Counted from the first letter of the stretch, positions 52,267-60,858 are shown. The stretch: DNA of 64,000 nucleotides from Desulfoferula mesophila (GCF_037076455.1 NZ_AP028679.1:4355501-4419500), one strand, 5' to 3'. Numbers and translations are program-made. Notes: generated from the letters alone by a model not told the origin.

Positions 52267-53286
52267 ATGGCCCAGCGATTTTTGACCTTATGCCTGCTGC
52301 TGCTCTGCGCCGCCTGCGCCACGCCCCACGACCTGGTCCAGGTGCCCTCGGTGACCCCGGCGGAGGTCTGTTCCCTGCTAAGCGAAGCCGGTTACCAGCC
52401 GGGCGATTGCCGGTTTGTGATGGACACCGAGCAGATGCGCCGGGCGCTGATGCGCTTCCAGGAGGACCAGCGCCTGGCCCCCGCCGACGGCAACCTGGAC
52501 CAGCAGACCTGGGCGCGCCTCAAGGCCGCGGCCAGGGAGCGGAGGCGCAGCGGGAGGCCCTGGTACCAGGCGGGGCCCCGGGATGGGCCCGAGCCACCGC
52601 CGCCCCCGGCCGCCCCGGCCCCTACCCCGGCCAAGCCCAAGCCCGCGCCGCCCTCGGCGGCCCCCTCTCCCGCGCCCTCCCGGACGGCCCTGCAACCGGG
52701 GGACGAGGTGTACGTGCTGGAGCGCGCCAAGTGCCTGCCCCAGGGCGGGGCCTGGCTTCTGGTCTACGTGGGCCAGGTGCGCTCCCTGGAGGAGGGCCGG
52801 GTGTGGGTCACCCTGTCGGAGCGCCTCAGCTATCGCTACAACCCCGGTGAAAAGGGGGTGAACGCCAAGGACTGGTTCTGCGTTCCCCGCCGCCGCCACT
52901 GCTACAGCCCGGTGCCCTTCGGCGACTGGGGAGGCCGCTACCGGCCGGGCCAGACCGCCGCCTTTGACCAGGGCAAGGCCCACCGCCTCTCGGGCGGCCG
53001 CAAGGACAACCTGTATGGCCTGGCCCGCAATTACTGCCGCCAAACTGGTCCTGGCCGTCGGGGCCCTGCTGCTGGCCCTGGGCTTGGCGGCCCCGGCCCC
53101 GGCCCAGCCGCCGGGCCAGGCCTGGACCAACGACCAGAACATGTTTCTCTTCTACCAGGCCTTTTTGAAGATCCAGGAAGAGGCCCTGGAGAAACAGAGC
53201 GGCCGCCAGATCGTGCGCCAGGCGCTGCGGCGCTATCTGGAGGGCCTGGACCCCTACTCCACCTACCTGAGCCCCCGGGAGTATGA
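52267..53286 (+). CDS. Peptidoglycan-binding lipoprotein; 3' end overlaps next gene
   Basis: The real part is roughly residues 1-255. It has a lipoprotein signal (LLLLCAACAT), a peptidoglycan-binding-1-like domain (MRRALMRFQEDQRLAPADGN), a Pro/Ala-rich linker, and a beta-rich Cys-containing C-terminal domain. After about 53030 the frame turns into Gly/Pro/Arg-rich sequence that looks like the shadow of the next gene, yet no stop occurs until 53286. So either the two genes overlap by 272 bases or a frameshift/stop loss has occurred near 53020. Confidence 0.7.
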   Translation: MAQRFLTLCLLLLCAACATPHDLVQVPSVTPAEVCSLLSEAGYQPGDCRFVMDTEQMRRALMRFQEDQRLAPADGNLDQQTWARLKAAARERRRSGRPWYQAGPRDGPEPPPPPAAPAPTPAKPKPAPPSAAPSPAPSRTALQPGDEVYVLERAKCLPQGGAWLLVYVGQVRSLEEGRVWVTLSERLSYRYNPGEKGVNAKDWFCVPRRRHCYSPVPFGDWGGRYRPGQTAAFDQGKAHRLSGGRKDNLYGLARNYCRQTGPGRRGPAAGPGLGGPGPGPAAGPGLDQRPEHVSLLPGLFEDPGRGPGETERPPDRAPGAAALSGGPGPLLHLPEPPGV

Positions 53287-54316
53287 GGCCCACAAAAACT
53301 CGGGCAAGGCCGGTTACTCCGGGGTGGGTATGGACGTTTACCGCGAGCCTTCCGGCGCACTGGTGTGCCTGCCCCACCCCGGCTCCCCGGCCGAAAAGGC
53401 CGGAATCCACAGCGGCGACCGGCTGGTCAGCGTGGACGGCCGGCAGGTGGCCGGGCTCTCGCTCTTGGCGGTGGGCGATCTGGTGCGCGGGCCGGTGGGC
53501 AGCCGGGTGAGCCTGGTGCTGCGAACCCCGCAGGGCGAGCGCCGGGTGCGCCTCCAGCGCCGGGCCCTGGACAACACGGCGGTTAGCCATAGCCGCCGGC
53601 CGGGGCTGCTCCTGGTGCGGGTGCTGCGCTTTGACAGCTCCACCCCCGACCTGCTGCGCCAGGCGCTGGCCCAGGCCAAGCGCGGCGACAAGCTGGTCAT
53701 CGACCTGCGCTCCTGCCGGGGGGGCAGCCTCTTCGCCGGGGTGGACGCGGCCGACCTGCTGCTGCCCCTGGGTAAAACCATCGTCACCCTGCGCCGCCGG
53801 GAAGAGAGCAAAACCTATCGCAGCCGCCAGGCGCCCCTCAAGCTGGAGGGCCCCTTGTTCCTTTGGCAAGACCGCTACACCGCCAGCTCGGCCGAGCTGA
53901 TGATCGCCGCGCTGGTGCAAAACCAGGTGGCCCGCTCGGTGGGCACCGTCAGCTTCGGCAAGGCCTCCACCCAGAAGGTCTTCCCCTTGCAAGACGGCTC
54001 GGCCCTGGTGCTCACCGACGGCCAATTGCTGGCCCCGGACGGCCACACCTGGAACCACAAGGGCCTTCGCCCCAGCCTGCCCCTGCCCGGCGAAAACCCC
54101 GGCCTCGCGCAATACCTGGCCGCCACCACCGGCCCCGCGCCAGGCCCCCGCGTCGCCGCCTGCCCCGGCCCCGGCCAAAGGCGCGGCCCCGGCCACCTTT
54201 TTGAAAAGGGTGGTCCCCCCGCCCGTTGCCTCGGCCACCAACTATTACGTCTGCCTGGACACGCCCCGCGACAGCGCCCCGGCCGCGCGGGAACAGATCC
54301 TGGCCTTTGCCGATAA
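53015..54316 (+). CDS. C-terminal processing (S41) peptidase with PDZ domain
   Basis: About 370 meaningful residues. It has a signal peptide (LVLAVGALLLALGLAAPAPA), a helical N-terminal part, PDZ (GVGMDVYREPSG through GDRLVSVDGRQV), and the S41 core with the Ser in DRYTASSAELMIAAL and the Lys in SFGKASTQKVF, plus the usual GSALVLTDGQLLAPDGHTW. It would trim periplasmic proteins. After about 54110 the frame decays into shadow-like residues and ends at 54316, while a Pro/Ala linker continues in the next frame. A frameshift near 54105-54150 (which includes a CCCCC run) may split one longer protease-SPOR protein. Confidence 0.82.
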   Translation: MAWPAITAAKLVLAVGALLLALGLAAPAPAQPPGQAWTNDQNMFLFYQAFLKIQEEALEKQSGRQIVRQALRRYLEGLDPYSTYLSPREYEAHKNSGKAGYSGVGMDVYREPSGALVCLPHPGSPAEKAGIHSGDRLVSVDGRQVAGLSLLAVGDLVRGPVGSRVSLVLRTPQGERRVRLQRRALDNTAVSHSRRPGLLLVRVLRFDSSTPDLLRQALAQAKRGDKLVIDLRSCRGGSLFAGVDAADLLLPLGKTIVTLRRREESKTYRSRQAPLKLEGPLFLWQDRYTASSAELMIAALVQNQVARSVGTVSFGKASTQKVFPLQDGSALVLTDGQLLAPDGHTWNHKGLRPSLPLPGENPGLAQYLAATTGPAPGPRVAACPGPGQRRGPGHLFEKGGPPARCLGHQLLRLPGHAPRQRPGRAGTDPGLCR

Positions 54317-54860
54317 GATGCCTCCGGAGTTGGCCTTGGTTCCCACGGCCTCGGAGCTGGTATCTTCCTCGCAGGGCAAGTTCTTCGCCTGCCTGCCGCC
54401 CCAGCCCACCAGAGGCCAGGCCCAGGAGCGGCTGAAGGTGCTGGACCGGCGGGGAGTGGGCGTGTTGGGCATCAAGGAAGGCAAGGCCCCGCAGGCCTCC
54501 GCCGCAGCCAAGCCCACCCCGCCCAACCCGGCGGACTGGTTCATCCAGGTCAACCGCTTCGATGAAACCGCCAACGCCCTGAAAGACGCCAAGGCCTTGG
54601 CGAACAAGGGCGGCCCGGTGACGATCATGGTCACGGTGCCCCAGCCCCAGTTCCGCGACCGGGTCGCCGCCTGGCTCCAGGGCCACCGCCTGGCTGGGGA
54701 GATATTTCTTTGCCCCGCCCGGGCCAAGGGCTGCGGCGTCTCCTACAGCGTGCTGGCCGGGCCCTACTACGCCCAGGTCGAGAAGCTGCGCCGCGGCCTG
54801 CTGGGCGATTGGCCCGGCGCCTTTTGGCTGCAACGCAAGGATTTGCCTTATCGCTATTGA
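54201..54860 (+). CDS. SPOR-like protein, perhaps the frameshifted C-terminus of the protease
   Basis: A 219-residue frame opened by TTG 54201. The same frame is protein-like for some 30 codons upstream (QAPASPPAPAPAKGAAPATF), which looks like a linker, so the true start may be earlier or the part may be fused to the S41 protease by a frameshift. The C-terminal region has two SPOR-like units (DWFIQVNRFDETANAL and SVLAGPYYAQVEKLRRGL). It could bind glycan or another envelope target. It is the last gene of the operon. Confidence 0.6.
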   Translation: MKRVVPPPVASATNYYVCLDTPRDSAPAAREQILAFADKMPPELALVPTASELVSSSQGKFFACLPPQPTRGQAQERLKVLDRRGVGVLGIKEGKAPQASAAAKPTPPNPADWFIQVNRFDETANALKDAKALANKGGPVTIMVTVPQPQFRDRVAAWLQGHRLAGEIFLCPARAKGCGVSYSVLAGPYYAQVEKLRRGLLGDWPGAFWLQRKDLPYRY

Positions 54861-54929
54861 GGGGGAACGGGGCGAGGCCCGCGCGCGGGGCGGGGCGGGA
54901 GGCGCGGCGGAAAAAGACAGGTTGAAAAC

Positions 54930-55006
54930 TGGTCGGGGCGCCCGGATTTGAACCGGGGACCCCCTGCGCCCAAGGCAGGTGCGCTGCCAGACTGCGCCAC
55001 GCCCCG
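54930..55006 (-). tRNA. tRNA-Pro (anticodon TGG)
   Basis: The minus strand folds as a 77-base tRNA. The acceptor stem CGGGGCG/CGCCCCG, the anticodon loop CTTGGGC (anticodon TGG), the T arm with GGTTCAAATCC, and an encoded CCA are all present. Confidence 0.96.
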
Positions 55007-55025
55007 ACCTAAACTGTCTTCTTCT

Positions 55026-55622
55026 CTACCCGCCCAGGAAGCCGCGCAGCTCCCGGGCCAACTGGGTCAGGGCCCGGCCCCGGTGGCTGATGGCGTTTTT
55101 CTCCGCCGCCGGAATCTGGGCCACCGTGAGCCCCCGCTCCGGCAAAAAAAACACCGGGTCGTAGCCGAAACCGTTGTGCCCGGCCGGGGCCGGGGCGATG
55201 CGCCCTTCCAGGCGTCCCGTGGCCACCAGCTCGGCCCCGTCGGGCCGCCGGCAAAGCATAACACAAACAAAGGCCGCGGCCCGCTTGGCCGGCGGCACCC
55301 CCAGCATGGCCGTGAGCAGCTTGGCGCAGTTGGCCGCGTCGTCGCCGTGCTCCCCGGCGTAGCGGGCGCTGTGCACCCCCGGCGCGCCGTCCAGCGCCTC
55401 CACCACCAGGCCCGAGTCGTCGGCCAACACCGGTCGGCCCAGGGCACGGCCCACCGCCACCGCCTTGAGCCGGGCGTTGTCCTCGAAGGTCTCGCCGGTC
55501 TCGGGCACCTCGTCGGTGAAGCCCAGGGAGGAGGCGGTGACCACCTCTATGCCCCAGGGGGCGCAGATGGCCGCGATCTCGGCCAGCTTGCCGGGGTTGC
55601 CCGAGGCCAGCACCAGCTCCAC
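55026..55622 (-). CDS. rdgB: XTP/dITP diphosphatase (RdgB/HAM1)
   Basis: A 198-residue house-cleaning pyrophosphatase that hydrolyses non-canonical purine nucleotides. LASGNPGKLAEIAAI (substrate loop), ADDSGLVVEALDGAPGVHSARYAG and GHNGFGYDPVFF are the family signatures. The GTG start (55622) shares its first base with the rph stop, and GGAGG lies seven bases upstream, so the two are coupled, a common gene pair in bacteria. Confidence 0.96.
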   Translation of the reverse strand: MELVLASGNPGKLAEIAAICAPWGIEVVTASSLGFTDEVPETGETFEDNARLKAVAVGRALGRPVLADDSGLVVEALDGAPGVHSARYAGEHGDDAANCAKLLTAMLGVPPAKRAAAFVCVMLCRRPDGAELVATGRLEGRIAPAPAGHNGFGYDPVFFLPERGLTVAQIPAAEKNAISHRGRALTQLARELRGFLGG

Positions 55623-56308
55623 TAGGCCGCCTCCAGGGCGGCCAGCTGGGCCGCGAAAATCTCGCGCCCGGCCCCCATGCCCGCCTTGACCAACAGGGCC
55701 AGCTCCTCGGGGCTGAACAGGCCGTCCTCGCCGGTGCCCTGCACCTCCACCAGCCCCTCGGGGGCCAGCACCAGGTTCAGGTCCAGCTCGGCGGTGGAGT
55801 CCTCGGCGTAGCACAAATCCAGGCGCAGCTCGCCCGCGATGCGCCCCAGGCTGATGGCCGCCACCTGGCGCGAAGGGGCCAGGCCCAGCTTTTTCATGGC
55901 CAGGGCCAGGGCCACCCAGCCGCCGCAGATGGAGGCGCAGCGGGTGCCGCCATCGGCCACCAGCACGTCGCAGTCCAGGCGGATGGTGTGCCCGGCCAGC
56001 GCCGGCAGGTCCGCCGCCATGCGCAGGCTGCGCCCGATGAGGCGGCTGATCTCCTGGGCCCGGCCCTTGTTGCGGTGCTCGCGCCCGGTGCGGGTGTGGG
56101 TGGAGCGGGGCAGCATGGCGTATTCGGCCGTGACCCAGCCCTTGCCCCCGCCATCCAGCCAGCCGGGCACCTTGTCCTCCAGCGAGGCGGTGCACAGCAC
56201 CTGGGTCTGGCCAAAGCTGGCCAGGCAACTGCCCTCGGCATAGGGGTTGACCCCGGTGGCGAGGCTCAAGGGACGCATTTCCAGGGGCTTTCGACCGTAG
56301 GGCCGCAA
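55622..56308 (-). CDS. rph: Ribonuclease PH
   Basis: A 228-residue phosphorolytic 3'-5' exoribonuclease that trims tRNA 3' ends. It shows RPLSLATGVNPYAEGSCLAS, the arginine-rich RSTHTRTGREHRNKGRAQEI and DVLVADGGTRCASICGGW. The start is read as TTG 56308 because AAGGAGG lies five bases upstream and MRPYGRKPLEMRP matches the family N-terminus. A TTG at 56326 would add six residues and destroy that spacing. It is upstream of rdgB and close to two tRNA genes. Confidence 0.95.
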   Translation of the reverse strand: MRPYGRKPLEMRPLSLATGVNPYAEGSCLASFGQTQVLCTASLEDKVPGWLDGGGKGWVTAEYAMLPRSTHTRTGREHRNKGRAQEISRLIGRSLRMAADLPALAGHTIRLDCDVLVADGGTRCASICGGWVALALAMKKLGLAPSRQVAAISLGRIAGELRLDLCYAEDSTAELDLNLVLAPEGLVEVQGTGEDGLFSPEELALLVKAGMGAGREIFAAQLAALEAA

Positions 56309-56409
56309 GAGGGCCTCCTTTTTCAAGTGCTTGGGAGTGGGCTAAATCTAGCTTAGGCCCCCAGGGGTGTCAACCCGCCGGAAAGCCCCACGATATGGCC
56401 ATCAGGCGG

Positions 56410-56438
56410 TTGACGCCCGGCCGAGCTTGGCTTAGAGT
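56410..56438 (+). promoter_or_regulatory. Promoter of tRNA-Leu
   Basis: TTGACG (56410-56415), 17 bases, TAGAGT (56433-56438), 15 bases before the tRNA. Confidence 0.6.
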
Positions 56439-56453
56439 TGGGGCCTGCGCTAC

Positions 56454-56538
56454 GGGAGCGTGGTGGAATTGGTATACACGCTGGCCTTAGGAGCCAGTGC
56501 CGCAAGGCATGGGGGTTCGAGTCCCCCCGCTCCCACCA
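56454..56538 (+). tRNA. tRNA-Leu (anticodon TAG)
   Basis: An 85-base tRNA with acceptor GGGAGCG/CGCTCCC, anticodon loop CTTAGGA (anticodon TAG), a long variable arm (TGCCGCAAGGCA) typical of leucine tRNAs, T loop GGTTCGAGTCC and encoded CCA. A+T-rich DNA begins immediately after it. Confidence 0.97.
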
Positions 56539-56620
56539 AAACACGAATCTGTTTGAGAAAGTCGTGTATGGGGTTAATGCCCTAGCTATATTTCTTTGAC
56601 GACAATCCTAAAAACAAATA

Positions 56621-57403
56621 CTAGGTAAGTTTCCATTGGTACGGCTTCAAACCAAAAATTCTTTTTTCTCTTCGGTATTCTAATACTTCTGGGACAATAC
56701 TCATGGAGTTTGCCCACTTAAATATCATATGTTTATGTGTATTCTCCATCTGACATCCAAAAAATACAGCCTTGAGTGCCCCCTCTGGATAAACATGGTC
56801 TTGTTTTCCTCCTCCGATTTTAACAAGACGCCATTCTTTCTCGTATTCCCAAATTTTGGACTTTGAAAAAACTGTTGCCCTTATTTCCTCTTCTTCTGGA
56901 TATGATGGACCAGTTATCTCGGGGTATTCTTCAATATATTCAACTTGGACAGATTCTCCAAAAAAGGGATTGTTGTGCTCAAAACATAGACAAAATCCTC
57001 TATGTCCGTTCGCATAATGAGACCACATTAACAAATTATCAGGCACTTCAGTCAGGCAAAGGATACCATTTTGATAAAACCTTTTTTTCAAGTTTTCTCT
57101 TATAGTATTAAAGTTAATCTTATCATATATTCGGTTGTTAATTTGCTTCGTTACCCATGATCTACGAGTGCTTCTATTCCAATCGGGGTGCTTTCTCTTG
57201 GCCATGCCTTCCATATATTGTTTCCATTTTTCCTTATCTCTTGAAAAGCGAACCAAATCTACATTACAGTCAAAAGGATCATTAAACATATCCGCGGTTG
57301 GAAAGAAAAGTTTTCTTTCTGAAAATATTGACTCTATCCACTTAAAGTTTGTTTGGTCATTAATGGAAAAATAACGAAATAGATGAGTTGGAATTTCAGG
57401 CAT
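56621..57403 (-). CDS. DUF2971 family protein
   Basis: A 260-residue protein. LFRYFSINDQTNFKWIES, LFFPTADMFNDPFDCN and CLTEVPDNLLMWSHYANGHR are the hallmark segments of DUF2971, whose function is unknown but which often sits in mobile or defence-like gene sets. The gene is strikingly A+T-rich with many Lys, Ile and Asn codons, unlike everything around it, and lies right beside tRNA-Leu, so it was probably acquired. No integrase is nearby. Confidence 0.85.
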   Translation of the reverse strand: MPEIPTHLFRYFSINDQTNFKWIESIFSERKLFFPTADMFNDPFDCNVDLVRFSRDKEKWKQYMEGMAKRKHPDWNRSTRRSWVTKQINNRIYDKINFNTIRENLKKRFYQNGILCLTEVPDNLLMWSHYANGHRGFCLCFEHNNPFFGESVQVEYIEEYPEITGPSYPEEEEIRATVFSKSKIWEYEKEWRLVKIGGGKQDHVYPEGALKAVFFGCQMENTHKHMIFKWANSMSIVPEVLEYRREKRIFGLKPYQWKLT

Positions 57404-57559
57404 TACGCCCCCCGTGACTTTTAATGGGCTTTTCTTGTGGTACGGTTGTCCCTGCCCCTTACACCAAATCCCCCACCACTCTCTTTCTCAACCCTCTTGC
57501 TTCCCCCAACCATATCCCGCCCCCCGCTTTCGTCCCGCAACCCAGGCGAACTGCCGCGC

Positions 57560-57994
57560 TTACTCCCCGGTCTCGGGCACCAGCCCGGCGGCCTTGATCC
57601 CGTGCACGGCGCACTGTTCGTCTACCTCCGACAGGTCGCCGCTGACCCCCACCGAGCCCACCAGCTCGCCCTCGGGGGTGTGGATCAGCACCCCGCCGGG
57701 CAGGGGCACCAGCTTGCCGCCGGAGATGGCCGCCAGGCCGGTAAAGAACACCGGCATGCTCTCGGCGCGGCGGGCCAGCTCGCGGCCGGCCTGGCCCATG
57801 CCCAACACCCCCCAGGCCTTGGCCCGGGCGATGTCGGCCCGGAGCAGCCCGCAGCCGTCCTCGCGTTTGACCACCTTGTAGTGGCCGCCCTGATCCAGGA
57901 CCACCACGGTCAGCGGCTTGGCCTTGATTTCCCGCCCCTTTTTCAGGGTCTCGTCAGCGATGATCTCCGCTTGGGCCAGACTCAGCTCGGGCAT
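57560..57994 (-). CDS. GlcG/HbpS-like DUF336 protein
   Basis: A 144-residue protein of the heme-degrading/HbpS-like family (DUF336). LSLAQAEIIADETLKKGREI, TVVVLDQGGH and GGVLIHTPEGELVGSVGVSG are typical. Such proteins bind heme or small cofactors; the role is not clear here. ATG 57994 follows GGGAGAAG and is preferred over ATG 58009. The 57404-57559 gap is pyrimidine-rich with no gene. Confidence 0.88.
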   Translation of the reverse strand: MPELSLAQAEIIADETLKKGREIKAKPLTVVVLDQGGHYKVVKREDGCGLLRADIARAKAWGVLGMGQAGRELARRAESMPVFFTGLAAISGGKLVPLPGGVLIHTPEGELVGSVGVSGDLSEVDEQCAVHGIKAAGLVPETGE

Positions 57995-58075
57995 GACGGC
58001 TTCTCCCATTCTCGGTAAGGCGGTTCGCGCTCAGAGGGCATCTATCCCCATTATGCGGCAAGCCCCTTGGCAGGT

Positions 58076-58591
58076 TCACCCCGCCCCCTCCACCAGCGCC
58101 TCCACCATCTTTTTTCTGAGCGCCCGCGCCCGCTCCAGCTCCTGGGACAGCTCGCGGCGCTCCGCTTCCTGCCAGCCGCCCAGGCGCGCCTTCTGCGCGG
58201 GGCAGAGGTGCCAGTCGCAGACCCAGGGGCGCAGGGGCCGGGCCAGGCGGCAGCCGTGAGGGCCCAGGTGGGGGCAGGCCCCGCCGGGGGCGTAGCTGAT
58301 TTGCTTAAGCGGCAGGGGCAGCCCGGCCAGGTGCAAGAAGGCCAGGTCGGCGAAGCCCCACCACAGGCGGGCGCGCACGCAGCAGGGATCCAGGCAGCGG
58401 GGACAGGTGGCGGCGCAGAGGCGCTCCATGAAGGGGGCCAGGGCCAGACGGGCGGCGGCGAACTCGTGGGCCAGGGACCGGGCCGGGGCGCAGGCGGGAA
58501 GCCGGCTCAGGGCGTCAAGGGCCTGGTTGGCTTGGGCCCACTGGCCGGGGCCGGACCAGGGCGGCCCGCTGGGCATGGGCGCGGGGGGCAT
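58076..58591 (-). CDS. Cysteine-rich hypothetical protein
   Basis: A 171-residue protein with a dense Cys pattern CAATCPRCLDPCC, then GGACPHLGPHGCRL, PWVCDWHLC. It looks like a distant YkgJ-type metal-binding protein and is followed by a charged helical end. ATG 58591 follows GGGAGGAG closely. It is transcribed after the 110-residue gene at 58634, probably as one unit. Confidence 0.65.
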   Translation of the reverse strand: MPPAPMPSGPPWSGPGQWAQANQALDALSRLPACAPARSLAHEFAAARLALAPFMERLCAATCPRCLDPCCVRARLWWGFADLAFLHLAGLPLPLKQISYAPGGACPHLGPHGCRLARPLRPWVCDWHLCPAQKARLGGWQEAERRELSQELERARALRKKMVEALVEGAG

Positions 58592-58633
58592 GGCTCCTCC
58601 CGGAGGCCGCCCGGCCAAGGCGTGGGGGCCGGG

Positions 58634-58966
58634 CTATTGCAAAATCATGGGCTGTTGGCTGGCGCCCGCCGGTGCGGCGATGAGCTCCCGGCCGGGGTTG
58701 GCCTGTTGCCAGCAGGCGGCCAGGCCCCGGCTGCGCTCGGCGTTGGGGCCGCCCAGCTTGGAGCCCTCCCAGGCCAGCCAACTGACCGTGGCCCGGGTGG
58801 GCATGTCCGAGGCCTCGATGACCTCCAGCACCTCCTCAGGCGGGTACTCCAAGAGAATCTCCATGGCGGCCATGCAGGTGGCGGCGAGAATTTCCCAATC
58901 GCCCTCGCCCCCCTCTATGGCGGCGATGGCCTGCACCAGATTTTCCCAAGCTACGGCCACGTCCAC
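58634..58966 (-). CDS. Hypothetical protein
   Basis: A 110-residue cytoplasmic protein starting at GTG 58966 with GGGAGG upstream. It is mostly helical and acidic (ENLVQAIAAIEGGEGDWEIL). No family is recognised. It precedes the Cys-rich gene by about 42 bases. Confidence 0.6.
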   Translation of the reverse strand: MDVAVAWENLVQAIAAIEGGEGDWEILAATCMAAMEILLEYPPEEVLEVIEASDMPTRATVSWLAWEGSKLGGPNAERSRGLAACWQQANPGRELIAAPAGASQQPMILQ

Positions 58967-59152
58967 GGCTGCCTCCCTGGCTGCGGTTGTCGAATCAAGC
59001 TTTTGATAAAGCTACCCAAGGGCCGGGGGGGCGTCAAGCGGCCGCCGTCCGGGGAAACAGGCCCATGGACACCGCGCCCCTGGGTGTGCTAATCAAAAAT
59101 ATAGGGATACCGTAGGTGTTTGTCCGGCGTGTTCTTGCCTGGGGGAGGGAAG

Positions 59153-60070
59153 ATGAAAGGCATCGGCCGCATGCTGGCCTGGCCCTGGGAATACATGCTG
59201 ATTTTCGGGGCTCTGCTGGCCAGCAATTTTTGCCCCACCCGGCCCGCCCCCGAGCCGGAGCGCCGCCCCGAGCGGGCGGGCGACTTTGTCCAATACCTGG
59301 GCCAGGCCACGGTGCTCATGGGCCTGGACGGCAAGCACCTGTTGACCGACCCCATGTTCTCCCGGCGTTTCGCCATGGCCAAGATGGTCAAGCGGCGCAC
59401 CGCACCGCCGCTCGAGGTGGATCAGCTGCCGCCCATCGACCTGGTGCTACTCTCCCACGCCCACGGCGACCACCTGGACCTGCCCAGCCTGAGGGCCGTG
59501 GCCGCCCACAACCCCGCGCCCCTGACCATCGTGGGCGCGCGGGGGGTGGCGGGCTATGCCAAGGCCAAGCTGGAGCCCAAGCACCCGGTGCACGCCATCG
59601 ACCTGGACTGGGGCGACCGGGCCGCGGTGAAGGGCTTGAACATCACCTGTTGGCCGGGCAAGCACCTGGGGGGCCGCCACTGGATCACCCTGGACTTCCG
59701 GAAATACGGCTACGGCGGCTTCGTGGTTACCTCCGCGAGGCGCAGTGTCTACTACCCCGGCGACAGCGGCATGTGCCCCGCCTTTGCCGAGCTGCCCGGC
59801 TCGTTCAACCTGGACCTGGCCCTGATGCCCATCGACGCCTCCAACCGGCGCGATTTCCTGCGGCCCCGCCACATGAACCCCCATGACGCCCTGGAGGCCT
59901 TCCGCCAGTCCGGAGCCAAGCGCATGGTGCCGGTGCACTGGGGAACCTTCACCCTGTGCAACGAGTCCCTGGGGCGCAGCCAAAGGCTCCTGCGCGAGGC
60001 GCTGGCCGACGACCCGGTGCTGGCCAGCCAGGTGTACAACCTGCCCCTGGGGGGCGTATTGACCCTCTAA
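59153..60070 (+). CDS. MBL-fold metallo-hydrolase (UlaG/NAPE-PLD-like)
   Basis: A 305-residue metallo-beta-lactamase-fold hydrolase. Metal ligands are in LLSHAHGDHLDLPSLR, YYPGDSGMCP and MVPVHWGTFTL. An N-terminal hydrophobic segment with LLASNFCPT suggests membrane anchoring or a lipoprotein-like Cys. It resembles UlaG and NAPE-phospholipase D-type enzymes; the substrate is unknown. ATG 59153 follows GGGAGG. Confidence 0.85.
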   Translation: MKGIGRMLAWPWEYMLIFGALLASNFCPTRPAPEPERRPERAGDFVQYLGQATVLMGLDGKHLLTDPMFSRRFAMAKMVKRRTAPPLEVDQLPPIDLVLLSHAHGDHLDLPSLRAVAAHNPAPLTIVGARGVAGYAKAKLEPKHPVHAIDLDWGDRAAVKGLNITCWPGKHLGGRHWITLDFRKYGYGGFVVTSARRSVYYPGDSGMCPAFAELPGSFNLDLALMPIDASNRRDFLRPRHMNPHDALEAFRQSGAKRMVPVHWGTFTLCNESLGRSQRLLREALADDPVLASQVYNLPLGGVLTL

Positions 60071-60085
60071 TTAAGGAAACCGCCC

Positions 60086-60724
60086 ATGCCCCAAGACAAC
60101 CAGCGCATCTACGTGAAGCCGTCCTACGGCGTGAACTACGAGCCCGGCCTGGTGGGCTTTTCCTTCACCCCCGGCGCTTTTGTCAGCGAGGGCATCACCA
60201 TCGTCACCGGCGACGAGGCGCTGAGCGGGGTGCAGGTGTCCCACGCCTTTTTGGTGGAGAACGCGACCTATTGCATCGAGGCCACCGGCCAGGGGGTGGT
60301 GCGCAACCGGCTGAGCCATTACTTCGGCCACGAGTGCGAGGTCTACTTCAAGCGGCCCAAGGGCATGAACTCCGCACGGGCGGCCATGGTCCTGGACGCG
60401 GCCCGGGCCCACCTGGGCCAAGGCTATTCCTTTGTGGGCATCTTCGGCATGCTCCTGGACAAGCTGGTCAAGGTGGGCGACCACTGGAACCTGCTGGCCA
60501 AGTGGCGCAACCCCTTCAACAGCCGCTCCACCTGGTTCTGCTCGGAGCTGGTGGCCTTTTCCCTGTACTGCCTGCCCGAATACCGCGAAAGCGACCTGCT
60601 CAAGAAATGGCATCCCTCGCGGGTAAGCCCCCAGCGCCTTTTCGAGAGCGACCTGCTGGAGCCCTGGTCCATCCGCACCCCCGAAGAGGTGAAAAAGCGC
60701 TTCGCCGCCTACATCAAGAGCTGA
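60086..60724 (+). CDS. YiiX-like permuted NlpC/P60 papain-fold protein
   Basis: A 212-residue protein. VQVSHAFLVENATYCIEATG holds the probable catalytic His and STWFCSELVAFSLYCL the Cys, in the permuted order of YiiX/lecithin-retinol-acyltransferase-like enzymes. It would cleave an amide or ester, perhaps in lipid or cell wall. It follows the metallo-hydrolase by 15 bases, suggesting one operon. Confidence 0.78.
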   Translation: MPQDNQRIYVKPSYGVNYEPGLVGFSFTPGAFVSEGITIVTGDEALSGVQVSHAFLVENATYCIEATGQGVVRNRLSHYFGHECEVYFKRPKGMNSARAAMVLDAARAHLGQGYSFVGIFGMLLDKLVKVGDHWNLLAKWRNPFNSRSTWFCSELVAFSLYCLPEYRESDLLKKWHPSRVSPQRLFESDLLEPWSIRTPEEVKKRFAAYIKS

Positions 60725-60858
60725 ACCTTGCCCACCATCCCGGGGCCGCGCCCGGGCCGGGCATCGCCTCGCCGCCGCACACTGTTCGCGACGGGCACAG
60801 GTTGTCGGGTGATCGCTAGGTGATGTAAGGCCGGGGTTGTCTCCGCCCCCTCCGGGGC

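Noticed and set aside
56500..57560. Attachment-site repeat of the tRNA-Leu 3' end
   Set aside because: I looked for a copy of the T-arm/acceptor sequence after the A+T-rich gene and found none of useful length.
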